From an uncultured Prevotella sp. (GTDB taxonomy: Bacteria > Bacteroidota > Bacteroidia > Bacteroidales > Bacteroidaceae), in assembly GCA_900320905.1 (NCBI GenBank), contig ONTZ01000028.1, positions 1 through 39,755 on the forward strand: DNA of 39,755 nucleotides, read 5' to 3'. Below the pieces are notes generated by a model. The model saw only the letters and a list, made by a program, of their open reading frames with translations, ran no database searches and had not been told where the DNA came from. Shown here piece after piece: positions 23,408 to 36,531 of this stretch; position 1 is the stretch's first letter, and every line of letters starts with the position of its first letter. Made by a program: the position numbers and the translations under genes.

Positions 23408-24166
23408 ATGAAAAAGAACATCGCATACATCATACTGATTGCAGCATCATGGTTTGTCGGCTGCCCTGCAGAGGCTGGCTCACTCGACAGTTTACAACTA
23501 AAGGCCCGTGCGGGATACAGCATCGGCGGTACAACACCCATCCCATTGCCCGAGACCATCCGCAGCATAGATAGTTACAGTCTGACACCATCGTTCATGG
23601 TGGGACTCGACGCCATGTTGCCGCTCACTCAGCAGTGGGGCATTATGACTGGCCTGCGTTTAGAGAACAAAGGCATGAAAGCAACTGTCACCACCAAGGC
23701 TTACTTTATGGAGGTGGTGAAGGGAGACCAGAAGATGTCGGGTCTTTTCACGGGCCGCGTTGAGCAGGAGGTCAAGCAGTGGATGCTGACTGTGCCTGTG
23801 CAGGCAACATTTACGCTGAGCCATCGGGTGATGTTGAAGGGCGGCCCCTACGTGTCGTTCCTCCTAAGCAAGGGGTTCAGCGGCATCGCCTCCGACGGTT
23901 ATCTGCGAAAGGACAGTCCGACGGGTCCCAAGATTCTGATGGGCAACCGTGAAGGCGAATGGGCCACCTACGACTTCGACAACGACATGCGCGGCGTGCA
24001 GTTCGGCGTTGGTATTGGTGTCGACTGGCGGGTATACAAGTGCTTGGGTGTGTCAGCCGACCTGAACTGGGGACTGACAGGTATCTTCCCCAGCGACTTC
24101 AAGACCGTAGAGCAGACGCTTTATCCCGTCTATGGCACGATAGGCGTGTTCTACAGACTGAAGTAG
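23408..24166 (+). CDS. Outer-membrane beta-barrel protein (PorT/porin-like)
   Basis: A protein of about 252 residues with a signal peptide (MKKNIAYIILIAASWFVGC...AEA). Alternating patterns such as LKARAGYSIGG, GIMTGLRLENKG, MLTVPVQATFTLS, GVQFGVGIGVDWRVY and a final YPVYGTIGVFYRLK fit an eight-stranded barrel of the Bacteroidetes OMP_b-brl families. The ATG at 23408 is preferred because it starts a proper signal peptide; the ATG at 23381 would overlap the previous gene by 11 bp. Function unknown. Confidence 0.75.
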   Translation: MKKNIAYIILIAASWFVGCPAEAGSLDSLQLKARAGYSIGGTTPIPLPETIRSIDSYSLTPSFMVGLDAMLPLTQQWGIMTGLRLENKGMKATVTTKAYFMEVVKGDQKMSGLFTGRVEQEVKQWMLTVPVQATFTLSHRVMLKGGPYVSFLLSKGFSGIASDGYLRKDSPTGPKILMGNREGEWATYDFDNDMRGVQFGVGIGVDWRVYKCLGVSADLNWGLTGIFPSDFKTVEQTLYPVYGTIGVFYRLK

Positions 24167-24286
24167 AGTCCTTATATCCTTTTTTGGTGTTTTATTCTGT
24201 TTGGGGGGCTGTTTGAAGCCCACTTTGGAATATACTGCTTTTGATATTATACATTTTAGGAGTATCTTCTGAATTTCGAAAGAAAT

Positions 24287-24317
24287 TTGGTTAATAATTC
24301 CAAACTCCGTACCTTTG
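24287..24317 (+). promoter_or_regulatory. Promoter of metY
   Basis: TTG at 24287-24289, a 20-bp spacer, and TACCTTTG at 24310-24317. There is no ATACC-N8-GGTAT dyad upstream, so this gene is probably outside the operator-defined group. No SAM riboswitch was seen in 24167-24363. Confidence 0.65.
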
Positions 24318-24363
24318 CACCCAGAAATCAATTAATAAACAAATTAAAAGAAAGGATAAGATT

Positions 24364-25650
24364 ATGAGTACAAAGAATTACAAGTTTGAGACATTGCAAC
24401 TCCATGTAGGCCAAGAACAGGCTGACCCCGCAACCGACGCCCGCGCCGTGCCTATCTACCAGACCACATCGTATGTGTTCCACAACTCACAGCACGCCGC
24501 CGACCGCTTCGGTCTCCGTGACGCAGGTAATATCTACGGTCGTCTGACCAATTCTACACAAGGTGTGTTTGAGGATCGTGTTGCTGCCCTTGAGGGTGGT
24601 GTGGCTGGTCTGGCTGTGGCCTCTGGTGCCGCTGCCATCACCTATGCACTGCAAAATATCGCACAGGCCGGTGATCATATCGTGGCTGCCGACAATCTCT
24701 ATGGCGGTTCCTACAACCTGATTACCCACACGCTGGCTACGCAGGGTATCAGCAACACCATTATTAATGTAAACGACCTTGAAGCCCTCGAAGCCGCTAT
24801 ACAGCCCAACACAAAAGTAGTATATGCCGAAACCTTCGGCAACCCCAATTCCGATGTGCTCGACCTTGAAGGTGTGGCTGCCGTCGCCCACAAGCACGGC
24901 ATCCCCTTCATCGTCGACAACACCTTCGGCACACCGTATCTCATCCGTCCACTGGAGCATGGGGCAGATATCGTGGTACATTCCGCTACGAAGTTCTTAG
25001 GGGGGCACGGTTCAAGTCTTGGTGGCGTCATCGTAGATGGTGGTAAGTTCGACTGGAAACAGAACGACAAGTTCCCCACCCTCGCCAAGCCCGATCCCTC
25101 GTATCATGGCATCGTGTTTGCCGATGCCGTAGGCGCAGCCGCTTTCGTCACCCGTATCCGTGCCGTCATCCTGCGTGACACCGGTGCAGCCATCTCGCCC
25201 TTCAATGCCTTCATCCTCTTACAAGGTGTCGAAACGCTGAGTCTGCGTGTGGAGCGTCATGTGGAGAATGCCTTGAAAGTGGTTGACTTCCTCGCCAAGC
25301 ATCCGAAGGTGGCAAAGGTGAACCATCCTGCTCTCGAAAGTCACCACGACCACAAACTCTACCAGAAGTACTTCCCCAATGGTGGTGCCTCAATCTTTAC
25401 CTTCGAGATTAAGGGCGGTCAGGAAGAGGCATGGAAGTTCATCGATGCCCTGCAGATCTTCTCGCTCCTCGCCAACGTGGCCGACGTGAAGAGTCTGGTG
25501 ATCCATCCCTACACCACCACGCACTCACAACTCTCACCCGAGGAACTGGCCGAGCAGCACATCACACCGTCGACCGTCCGCCTCAGCATCGGCACGGAAC
25601 ACATCGACGACATCATCGACGACCTTGCACAGGCCCTCGACAAGATTTAA
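24364..25650 (+). CDS. metY: O-acetylhomoserine aminocarboxypropyltransferase (sulfhydrylase)
   Basis: A 428-residue PLP enzyme making homocysteine from O-acetylhomoserine and sulfide. The N-terminus FETLQLHVGQEQADPATDAR is diagnostic of MetY. Other motifs are YQTTSYVFHNSQHAADRFGL, YGRLTNSTQGVFEDRVAALE, PLP lysine K210 in VVHSATKFLGGHGSSLGGV, and LRDTGAAISPFNAFILLQGV. It is monocistronic, with its own promoter and terminator. It differs clearly from the shorter paralogue at 1077-2309, suggesting one enzyme uses free sulfide and the other the carrier-bound sulfur. Confidence 0.95.
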   Translation: MSTKNYKFETLQLHVGQEQADPATDARAVPIYQTTSYVFHNSQHAADRFGLRDAGNIYGRLTNSTQGVFEDRVAALEGGVAGLAVASGAAAITYALQNIAQAGDHIVAADNLYGGSYNLITHTLATQGISNTIINVNDLEALEAAIQPNTKVVYAETFGNPNSDVLDLEGVAAVAHKHGIPFIVDNTFGTPYLIRPLEHGADIVVHSATKFLGGHGSSLGGVIVDGGKFDWKQNDKFPTLAKPDPSYHGIVFADAVGAAAFVTRIRAVILRDTGAAISPFNAFILLQGVETLSLRVERHVENALKVVDFLAKHPKVAKVNHPALESHHDHKLYQKYFPNGGASIFTFEIKGGQEEAWKFIDALQIFSLLANVADVKSLVIHPYTTTHSQLSPEELAEQHITPSTVRLSIGTEHIDDIIDDLAQALDKI

Positions 25651-25687
25651 ACTTGCAGATTCGCAAAAAAGGGTAAAACCGTTCACG

Positions 25688-25720
25688 GGGCTGGGGGTAA
25701 ACACACCTCCAGCCCATTTT
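25688..25720 (+). terminator. Intrinsic terminator after metY
   Basis: A GC-rich stem (gggctgg-g-ggt paired with acc-t-ccagccc, loop aaacac) is followed by atttt. It separates metY from the xylan-degradation promoter at 25733. Confidence 0.7.
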
Positions 25721-25732
25721 ACATGATATTAT

Positions 25733-25763
25733 TTGCATATCTCAATTATTCTATCTACCTTTG
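25733..25763 (+). promoter_or_regulatory. Promoter of the xylan-degradation operon
   Basis: TTG at 25733-25735, a 20-bp spacer, and TACCTTTG at 25756-25763, 26 bp before the GH30 start. It sets the start at 25790 rather than the in-frame codon at 25733. Confidence 0.65.
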
Positions 25764-25789
25764 TGGCAAAATTCAAAGAAGATAGGACA

Positions 25790-28336
25790 ATGAAGTACAA
25801 CGTATGTTATCTGTTAGGCCTTGTGATGGCTCTGTCGTTTACACAGTCTGTGGCGCAGCCCACCGTAAGATTCGATGCCACAAAGACACATCAGCGCATC
25901 ACGGGTTTCGGCGGCTTTGTCTGTTCGCCCCAATTCCAGTATAACCATATGTCGACGGCCGACATCAAGAAAGTGTGGGGCAAGGAAAGCACCGTTGGCT
26001 GCAACATCATGCGCCTCTACATCCCCATCGGCAAAAGTGCCTGGAGCCAGTCGCTTGCCACCGCCAAGACCGCCAAGCAGATGGGGCTCATCATCTTCGC
26101 CTCGCCATGGGGACAGCCCGCCGAGTGGAAGACCAACAATTCAAGCAACGCCAAGACAAGTGACGGCAAGGAAGGACACATAAAACGCGAGAACTGGCCC
26201 GACTATGCCCAGTATCTGGAAGACTATGTGCAATACTTGCGCACAAACGGCGTGGAACTCGATGCCATCTCGATACAGAACGAGCCCGACTGGGCAGCCA
26301 CTTATGCTGGTTGTCTGTGGACGGCCAGTGAAATGGCTGAGTTTGTGAAGACCTACGGCCCGACCATCAGTTGTAAGGTGATGGCACCAGAGACCCTCTC
26401 CGTGAACGACAATTATGTGAATGCCCTGAACAAAACTGACGTATTGCCAGGCTTTGACATCTATGGTGGACACCAGTACGGCGGCATCCAGTCAGCCTAC
26501 AAGAACTTAGCCAAGAAAAACAAGGAAATCTGGATGACAGAGTACCTCATCAACTGGAACGAGGCTGAGAACAACACCCGTAACTTCGATTTCTCAAAAG
26601 ATTTCTTCAATTTCTTCCGTGCCATCAATGTCTGTATGGTAGGCGACTTCAATGCCTGGATCCACTACGCTGCCAAGCGCTACTACGGTATGCTGGGCGA
26701 CGGCCAGCGCGGCGCAGGTAGCAATGGCACAGTGACGAAACGCGGCTATATCATGGCTCACTTTGCAAAGTACGTCACGGGCATGACACGTATCGACATT
26801 AACTTCGGCACCTCACCACTCGAAGGCTCAGCCTATCTCTCTGAGACCGGCGACACCGTGGTGGCTGTGGTGGCCAATGCCAGCAATGAGGAAACGAGCG
26901 TGACGCTGGACCTGCCTTTCTACACCCAACGTGGACAGGTCTGCTGCACGACAAAGACCAATAATATGAAGGCCACAGACCTGATTCCTAATGGTGAGAC
27001 CTGTCGGCCTGTAGCCACAATCCCGGCACAGAGCGTCAGCACCGTTATGTTCATCAAGAGCCGGGACCGCCAGCCCTCGAACATGAAAGGCAGTGCTACC
27101 CGTTTTGATCGCCTCGACGACATGGCGGCCACAAAGTCAGCCTTTGGCACGGGGTATAAACTCAGCGGCAAGAGCAAGACCTTCGATGCATCAAACCCAC
27201 TGATATCCAACCGCACCAACCTGAACAGCGGTTATGTGCAACTGGACAACCGCTACAGTCAACTGGTCATGCAGATCAAGAAAGTCACTTCTTCTGGCAA
27301 TCTTACAGCAGGTGCCACGACACTCACCTATGTCAACACCAACGGGGAGATATCCTCACACGATTACGGACGGACAGACCTGAGCCGTGCCGAGAACTTC
27401 AACCTGGTGTTCGACCTCTCTCCGCAGACGCTAAAAAACGGTTGCCTGGGACTCCTCTCACTGACCTGCGACAACACCTATTCCCACCTGACCATTACCT
27501 TCGGCGATGTCTACCTCTCTACAGGCACTAATGCCCTCTATACCGCCAAATTGAGCGGCGACTATGTGGCCGATGACAGTTATATACAGGAATATATCAA
27601 CGATGCGGCCTGCACAAGCCTCGACCTGTCGGCCTGTTCGGGATGTCCGTCGACCTTCCCGTGGCTCCAAGGCACCAACCGTGTGGTTTGGTTGCCGGAA
27701 ACCAGTTCTGCCGGAGGGGCAAACCTCATCCATACCGACCTGTGTCACCAACTAGAACTCTTTGTCGATGGCGGTGCCTTCCGCCCGGCCCGTTCCTTCC
27801 AAGCCGAAAAGATTTCCTTCACCACCACGGTGGAAGGCTACCAGTTACTCATATTACCCTTCAACGCCGTCATCCCCGACGGTGCAAAGGCCTATGTCAT
27901 CGGCGATGACCTCAGTCTGGAACAGATGCGCTCCGTCCCGGCCCATACACCAGTACTCATCGAAGCCCAAGGCAAGACTGTGTTCACTGGTCAGGGTGAG
28001 GTAGACTATGTCTACACCCCCTTGACAGATACGTTCCGAGGGACTTATACACCGATTGTCCTCTATGCCGGCGACTACGTGCTGGCACAACAGGACGGCC
28101 AGTGGGGGTTCTGCCGCATCGCCACACCGACGACACTCGGTCCATTCCACGTCTATGCGACACTCTCCTCGCAAGCAGCCTTTATCCCACTGCCCCTCTC
28201 ATCAGGTATCAAGACCATCGCTACAGAAAAGGATGTATCTGATACGATCTTTGACTTACAAGGCCGTCAGATGACCGTGAAGGCCTTGAAGCCTGGACTC
28301 TATATCAAGAATGGTAAGAAATTCATCATAAAATAA
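25790..28336 (+). CDS. Secreted GH30-family glycoside hydrolase (xylanase-like)
   Basis: An 848-residue secreted enzyme with signal peptide MKYNVCYLLGLVMALSFTQS. The GH30 catalytic barrel covers about 25-440. The acid/base E165 lies in ISIQNEPDW and the nucleophile E251 in IWMTEYLIN, and RITGFGGFVC at 36-45 is typical. The sequence resembles bacterial GH30_8 glucuronoxylanases. A region after ~450 has two further beta domains of unclear type. The C-terminus DLQGRQ...KPGLYIKNGKKFIIK is a Bacteroidetes C-terminal sorting-type motif. It leads an operon with a CE1-like esterase, GH2 and CotH proteins. Confidence 0.88.
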   Translation: MKYNVCYLLGLVMALSFTQSVAQPTVRFDATKTHQRITGFGGFVCSPQFQYNHMSTADIKKVWGKESTVGCNIMRLYIPIGKSAWSQSLATAKTAKQMGLIIFASPWGQPAEWKTNNSSNAKTSDGKEGHIKRENWPDYAQYLEDYVQYLRTNGVELDAISIQNEPDWAATYAGCLWTASEMAEFVKTYGPTISCKVMAPETLSVNDNYVNALNKTDVLPGFDIYGGHQYGGIQSAYKNLAKKNKEIWMTEYLINWNEAENNTRNFDFSKDFFNFFRAINVCMVGDFNAWIHYAAKRYYGMLGDGQRGAGSNGTVTKRGYIMAHFAKYVTGMTRIDINFGTSPLEGSAYLSETGDTVVAVVANASNEETSVTLDLPFYTQRGQVCCTTKTNNMKATDLIPNGETCRPVATIPAQSVSTVMFIKSRDRQPSNMKGSATRFDRLDDMAATKSAFGTGYKLSGKSKTFDASNPLISNRTNLNSGYVQLDNRYSQLVMQIKKVTSSGNLTAGATTLTYVNTNGEISSHDYGRTDLSRAENFNLVFDLSPQTLKNGCLGLLSLTCDNTYSHLTITFGDVYLSTGTNALYTAKLSGDYVADDSYIQEYINDAACTSLDLSACSGCPSTFPWLQGTNRVVWLPETSSAGGANLIHTDLCHQLELFVDGGAFRPARSFQAEKISFTTTVEGYQLLILPFNAVIPDGAKAYVIGDDLSLEQMRSVPAHTPVLIEAQGKTVFTGQGEVDYVYTPLTDTFRGTYTPIVLYAGDYVLAQQDGQWGFCRIATPTTLGPFHVYATLSSQAAFIPLPLSSGIKTIATEKDVSDTIFDLQGRQMTVKALKPGLYIKNGKKFIIK

Positions 28337-28347
28337 CAAATATAGTA

Positions 28348-33032
<4,685 letters not shown>

Positions 33033-33048
33033 ATAATATAGATAAATT

Positions 33049-36000
33049 ATGTGGTCAAGTTTACTATCTGTTATCCTGGTCATCAACGAACTGATGGCTT
33101 CGAACGCAGGCGAGGTAATAAGCCCTGCCATCAACTTCGACAGTTGGATAGAACTGTATAACCCTGGCGACGAGGCCATGGACATAAGCAATATGTATCT
33201 GAGCAATGATGCCCAGAACCTGACGCTCTGGCAAATACCAAGTTCTATGGCAAAAGTTCCCGCCAAGGGTTTCAAGGTGATATGGCTTGGCTCCAACGAC
33301 ATCAGAAGCGACCAAGCGCCTTTCAAACTCAACTGCGACGGTGGTACGATTTATCTGAGTGACTACGATGGAAAACTCATCACCAGCGTGACTTACCCGG
33401 AAGCCCTGAGCCGCACCGCCTGGGCCCGCAAGACCGACGGCGGTGAGGAATGGGGATGGACGGCTCAGGCCACACCCGGCAAAACTAATGCGACCGCTAC
33501 CTTTGCTGACAAACGATTGCCGGTACCTGTGGTGGATCAGGGCAGCCAGTTGTTCAGCAATTCCATCAAAATAAAAGTCCAGATTCCTGAGGGTGCCACC
33601 CTGCGCTACACCACCAACGGCAGTATGCCCACTGCGAAGAGCAGTTCGTCTACCACCGGACAGTTTGCCATCAGCAATACTACCAATTTCGTGTTCCGAC
33701 TCTTCCAGAACGGCTACCTGCCCAGCCAGCCTGTGACCCGCAGTTACATCAAGACCGACACCAAATACACCATCCCCATCGTGAGCATCGTGGGCGATGA
33801 AACTTATTTCAGTGACCCCAAGATCGGCATCGACTGCGACGGCGACGGTACCAATGGTAAGACCGGAAATGGACAAGACCAGAAGCGCAACTATAACATG
33901 GACTGGGATCGCCCGGTGAATTTCAGTTACATCAGTCCGACAGGAGGTATGCTGTTCAACCAGGATGTGAACGTGAGCATCTCCGGCGGTTGGACGCGCG
34001 CTGCCTCTCCTCGTTCGATGAAACTCAAATCGAACAAGGTGTTCGACGGACTGAACCACCTCGACCATCCCTTCTTCCCCCAAAAGCCCTACATCCGCAG
34101 CAAGGTATTGTTGGTACGCAATGGCGGCAATGATGCCTGGAACTATCACGCCCGCTTCACCGACCCCGCCCTGACTACCATCATCCAGCGCTCTGGTCTC
34201 GATGTTGACGTGCAGAGCACCGTGCAGGTGGCTGAATATATCAACGGCAAGTTCCGTGGCGTGCTGAACCTGCGCGAGCCCAATAATGACAAGTTCGCCT
34301 ACGCTAACTGGGGCTATGACGACGAGGAAATTGACGCTTTCGAGAATAAGACATTCAAGAATGGCGACGACGAGGCCTACCATCACCTCTGCGACATCAG
34401 TAAGAACATCAACAGCACTGGTGTCTACGACGAGGTGAAGACACTGCTCGACATCGACGAATTTATCAACTATATGGCTGTGGAACTCTACCTCGGCAAC
34501 GACGACTGGCCGGAAAATAATGTCAAGGCCTACCGCAGCCATAACGACGGGCGTTTCCGCTTCGTCTGCTTCGACCTGGACTATGCCTTCAATCCCTGGG
34601 GGCGCAATGTCTCGTCGCTCAATACCTACAGCCAGAACAACAATGATAAGGTAGAGATGGTAGTGCTCTTCCTGAACCTGCTCAAGCACAAAGAATTCCG
34701 CAGACAGTTCATCGACACCTTCTGTATAGTTGCCGGCAGCGTCTTTGAGCGCGAACGCGCCATTAGCATTGTCGACGAACTGGCAGCCTCCATGCGACCC
34801 ATGTCGGAGTTGGACGGCTACACGCCTGACAGAGCCGCCAATAACATCAAGAACAAACTACAGGGATGGATAGGCAACAAGATGGGGCAGTTGCAGCAGT
34901 ATCAGCCGATGATGCTCTCCAATGCGAAAAGACAGAATGTCGTATTGACGGCTGATACAGAGGGAGCCAACCTCTATATCAACGGACTGAACGTGCCCTA
35001 CGCCTCTTTTAACGGACAACTATTCGCCCCTGTGACCCTGGAGACCGAGGCACCTGTAGGCTACACTTTCACAGGATGGAAGAAAGGTTCCAGTGCCTCC
35101 GTGCAACTGATTAAGAACAACGATACCTGGAAATACTACGACCAGGGCGCAGCCCCTGCCAACTGGACCTCCGGCAGTTTCAATGACAGCGGTTGGTCGT
35201 CAGGTCCTGCCCCCTTAGGCTACAAGATGACAGGCGTGAAGACCACTGTCAGTTACGGCGACAACCCTGACCAGAAGCATCCCACTACCTACTTCCGCAA
35301 AACCATCAGTCTCAAGTCCACTCCCACACGCAGCGATGTATTCTTGCTGAACTACCAGGTTGACGATGGTTTCGTAGTCTATGTCAACGGTAAGGAAGCC
35401 GGACGCTTCAATATGCCCAGTGGTCAGATCAGTTTCAATAGTTTCTCCTCCAGTTACGCAGATGACACCCCTCTGACGGGTACCCTTGAACTTTCGTCAT
35501 CGCTGTTCAAGAGCGGCAGCAACGTCATCGCCGTCGAGATACACAACAACAAATACGCTTCCAGCGACCAGTACTGGGCTGCGGAACTCTTCACCTCAGT
35601 CAGTTCGAGTCCCGAGGAATTCTTTTCCTCAGAGACTGTGATAGACCTACCCGCCGACAATGCCCTGTCGCTGGTGGCCTGTTTCACCCCGCTATCCGAC
35701 GAGGAGAAAGCCGTACAGGGTCTCACGCCTGTACGCATCAATGAAGTGAGTGCCGCCAATAGCATCTTTGTCAACGACTACTGGAAGCATAACGATTGGG
35801 TGGAACTCTACAACACCACCGACAGTCCTGTCAACGTGGAAGGGATGTACCTGAGCGACAACTTGGAGAAGCCCAAGAAATATCAGATCAGCAAAGGTGA
35901 GACGCAGGCGGAGACCATCATCCCCGCACACGGCTATCTCGTCGTCTGGTGCGACAAACTCGATCCCCTATCACAACTACACGCTGACTTCAAGTTGGAT

Positions 36001-36465
36001 GCAGACGGTGGTGATGTGATACTGACCGCCACCGATGAGTCATGGTGTGACCAGATTACCTATACCCGGCATCAGGGCAATGAAAGCGTAGGCCGCTATC
36101 CGGATGGGGACGCCGATGTCTTTGCCATGAACATCCCCACTATCGCCAAGCCGAATATCCTGTCGAGTTACCTGACTGTCGTAGAACAGCCGCAGAGCGC
36201 AGGCATCCACGACATTATGGCTGATGCCACAGAGCAAATCAGTATCCGCTATGCCGAGAGCAGTCTCATCATAAGCAGCACGTCGGCAGAGAGCCTACAA
36301 GTCAGGATTGCCAACCTTGCCGGACAAGGCGTGATATCCCAGCCGGTCGAGTTAACCGGCGGCTATGCTGAAGTGCCAGTAGATCAACTGTCCGCAGGCA
36401 TCTTCATCGCCACCGTCACCGACCATCAGGGCAACAAGGCAACCTGCAAGTTTATCAAGCGCTAA
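33049..36465 (+). CDS. CotH-kinase-like protein with two lamin-tail domains
   Basis: A 1138-residue modular protein. Domain order: lamin-tail domain (VINELMASNAGEVI ... KLITSVTYPEA, about 10-120), chitobiase/Fn3-associated segment (ATLRYTTNGSMPTAKSS), CotH-type domain (about 255-560, with RSKVLLVRNGGNDAWNYHAR and FVCFDLDYAFNPWGRN), a beta-galactosidase-like jelly-roll (~680-860), a second lamin-tail domain (RINEVSAANSIFVNDYWKHN), and a C-terminal sorting-type domain. CotH domains can be protein kinases, but the role of this secreted group is unknown. An in-frame stop at 33043 forces the start at 33049, leaving no basic n-region for a signal peptide. It is the last gene of the rightward operon. 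Confidence 0.85.
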   Translation: MWSSLLSVILVINELMASNAGEVISPAINFDSWIELYNPGDEAMDISNMYLSNDAQNLTLWQIPSSMAKVPAKGFKVIWLGSNDIRSDQAPFKLNCDGGTIYLSDYDGKLITSVTYPEALSRTAWARKTDGGEEWGWTAQATPGKTNATATFADKRLPVPVVDQGSQLFSNSIKIKVQIPEGATLRYTTNGSMPTAKSSSSTTGQFAISNTTNFVFRLFQNGYLPSQPVTRSYIKTDTKYTIPIVSIVGDETYFSDPKIGIDCDGDGTNGKTGNGQDQKRNYNMDWDRPVNFSYISPTGGMLFNQDVNVSISGGWTRAASPRSMKLKSNKVFDGLNHLDHPFFPQKPYIRSKVLLVRNGGNDAWNYHARFTDPALTTIIQRSGLDVDVQSTVQVAEYINGKFRGVLNLREPNNDKFAYANWGYDDEEIDAFENKTFKNGDDEAYHHLCDISKNINSTGVYDEVKTLLDIDEFINYMAVELYLGNDDWPENNVKAYRSHNDGRFRFVCFDLDYAFNPWGRNVSSLNTYSQNNNDKVEMVVLFLNLLKHKEFRRQFIDTFCIVAGSVFERERAISIVDELAASMRPMSELDGYTPDRAANNIKNKLQGWIGNKMGQLQQYQPMMLSNAKRQNVVLTADTEGANLYINGLNVPYASFNGQLFAPVTLETEAPVGYTFTGWKKGSSASVQLIKNNDTWKYYDQGAAPANWTSGSFNDSGWSSGPAPLGYKMTGVKTTVSYGDNPDQKHPTTYFRKTISLKSTPTRSDVFLLNYQVDDGFVVYVNGKEAGRFNMPSGQISFNSFSSSYADDTPLTGTLELSSSLFKSGSNVIAVEIHNNKYASSDQYWAAELFTSVSSSPEEFFSSETVIDLPADNALSLVACFTPLSDEEKAVQGLTPVRINEVSAANSIFVNDYWKHNDWVELYNTTDSPVNVEGMYLSDNLEKPKKYQISKGETQAETIIPAHGYLVVWCDKLDPLSQLHADFKLDADGGDVILTATDESWCDQITYTRHQGNESVGRYPDGDADVFAMNIPTIAKPNILSSYLTVVEQPQSAGIHDIMADATEQISIRYAESSLIISSTSAESLQVRIANLAGQGVISQPVELTGGYAEVPVDQLSAGIFIATVTDHQGNKATCKFIKR

Positions 36466-36480
36466 ACCCTATAAACCAAT

Positions 36481-36512
36481 AACCCCGCCTTATTGCGCAA
36501 TAAGGCAGGGTT
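36481..36512. terminator. Bidirectional terminator between convergent operons
   Basis: A 32-bp hairpin, aaccc-c-gccttatt-gc / gc-aataaggc-a-gggtt, has a single mismatch and is followed by ttattgtc. A second inverted repeat, ttattgtc (36511-36518) with gacaataa (36538-36545), overlaps the GH10 stop codon. Confidence 0.7.
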
Positions 36513-36531
36513 ATTGTCGAATAAGGGCAGG

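Noticed and set aside
24204-24221. Weak hairpin gggct/agccc after the beta-barrel gene
   Set aside because: Only five base pairs and no following T-run, so it is not a convincing terminator.
24167-24363. Possible SAM riboswitch before metY
   Set aside because: No conserved SAM-I type helices or terminator switch could be recognised; only a promoter is visible.
33064-34689. 541-residue open frame on the minus strand
   Set aside because: It lies wholly antisense to the CotH gene, shows no recognisable domain, and is explained by the codon bias of that gene.
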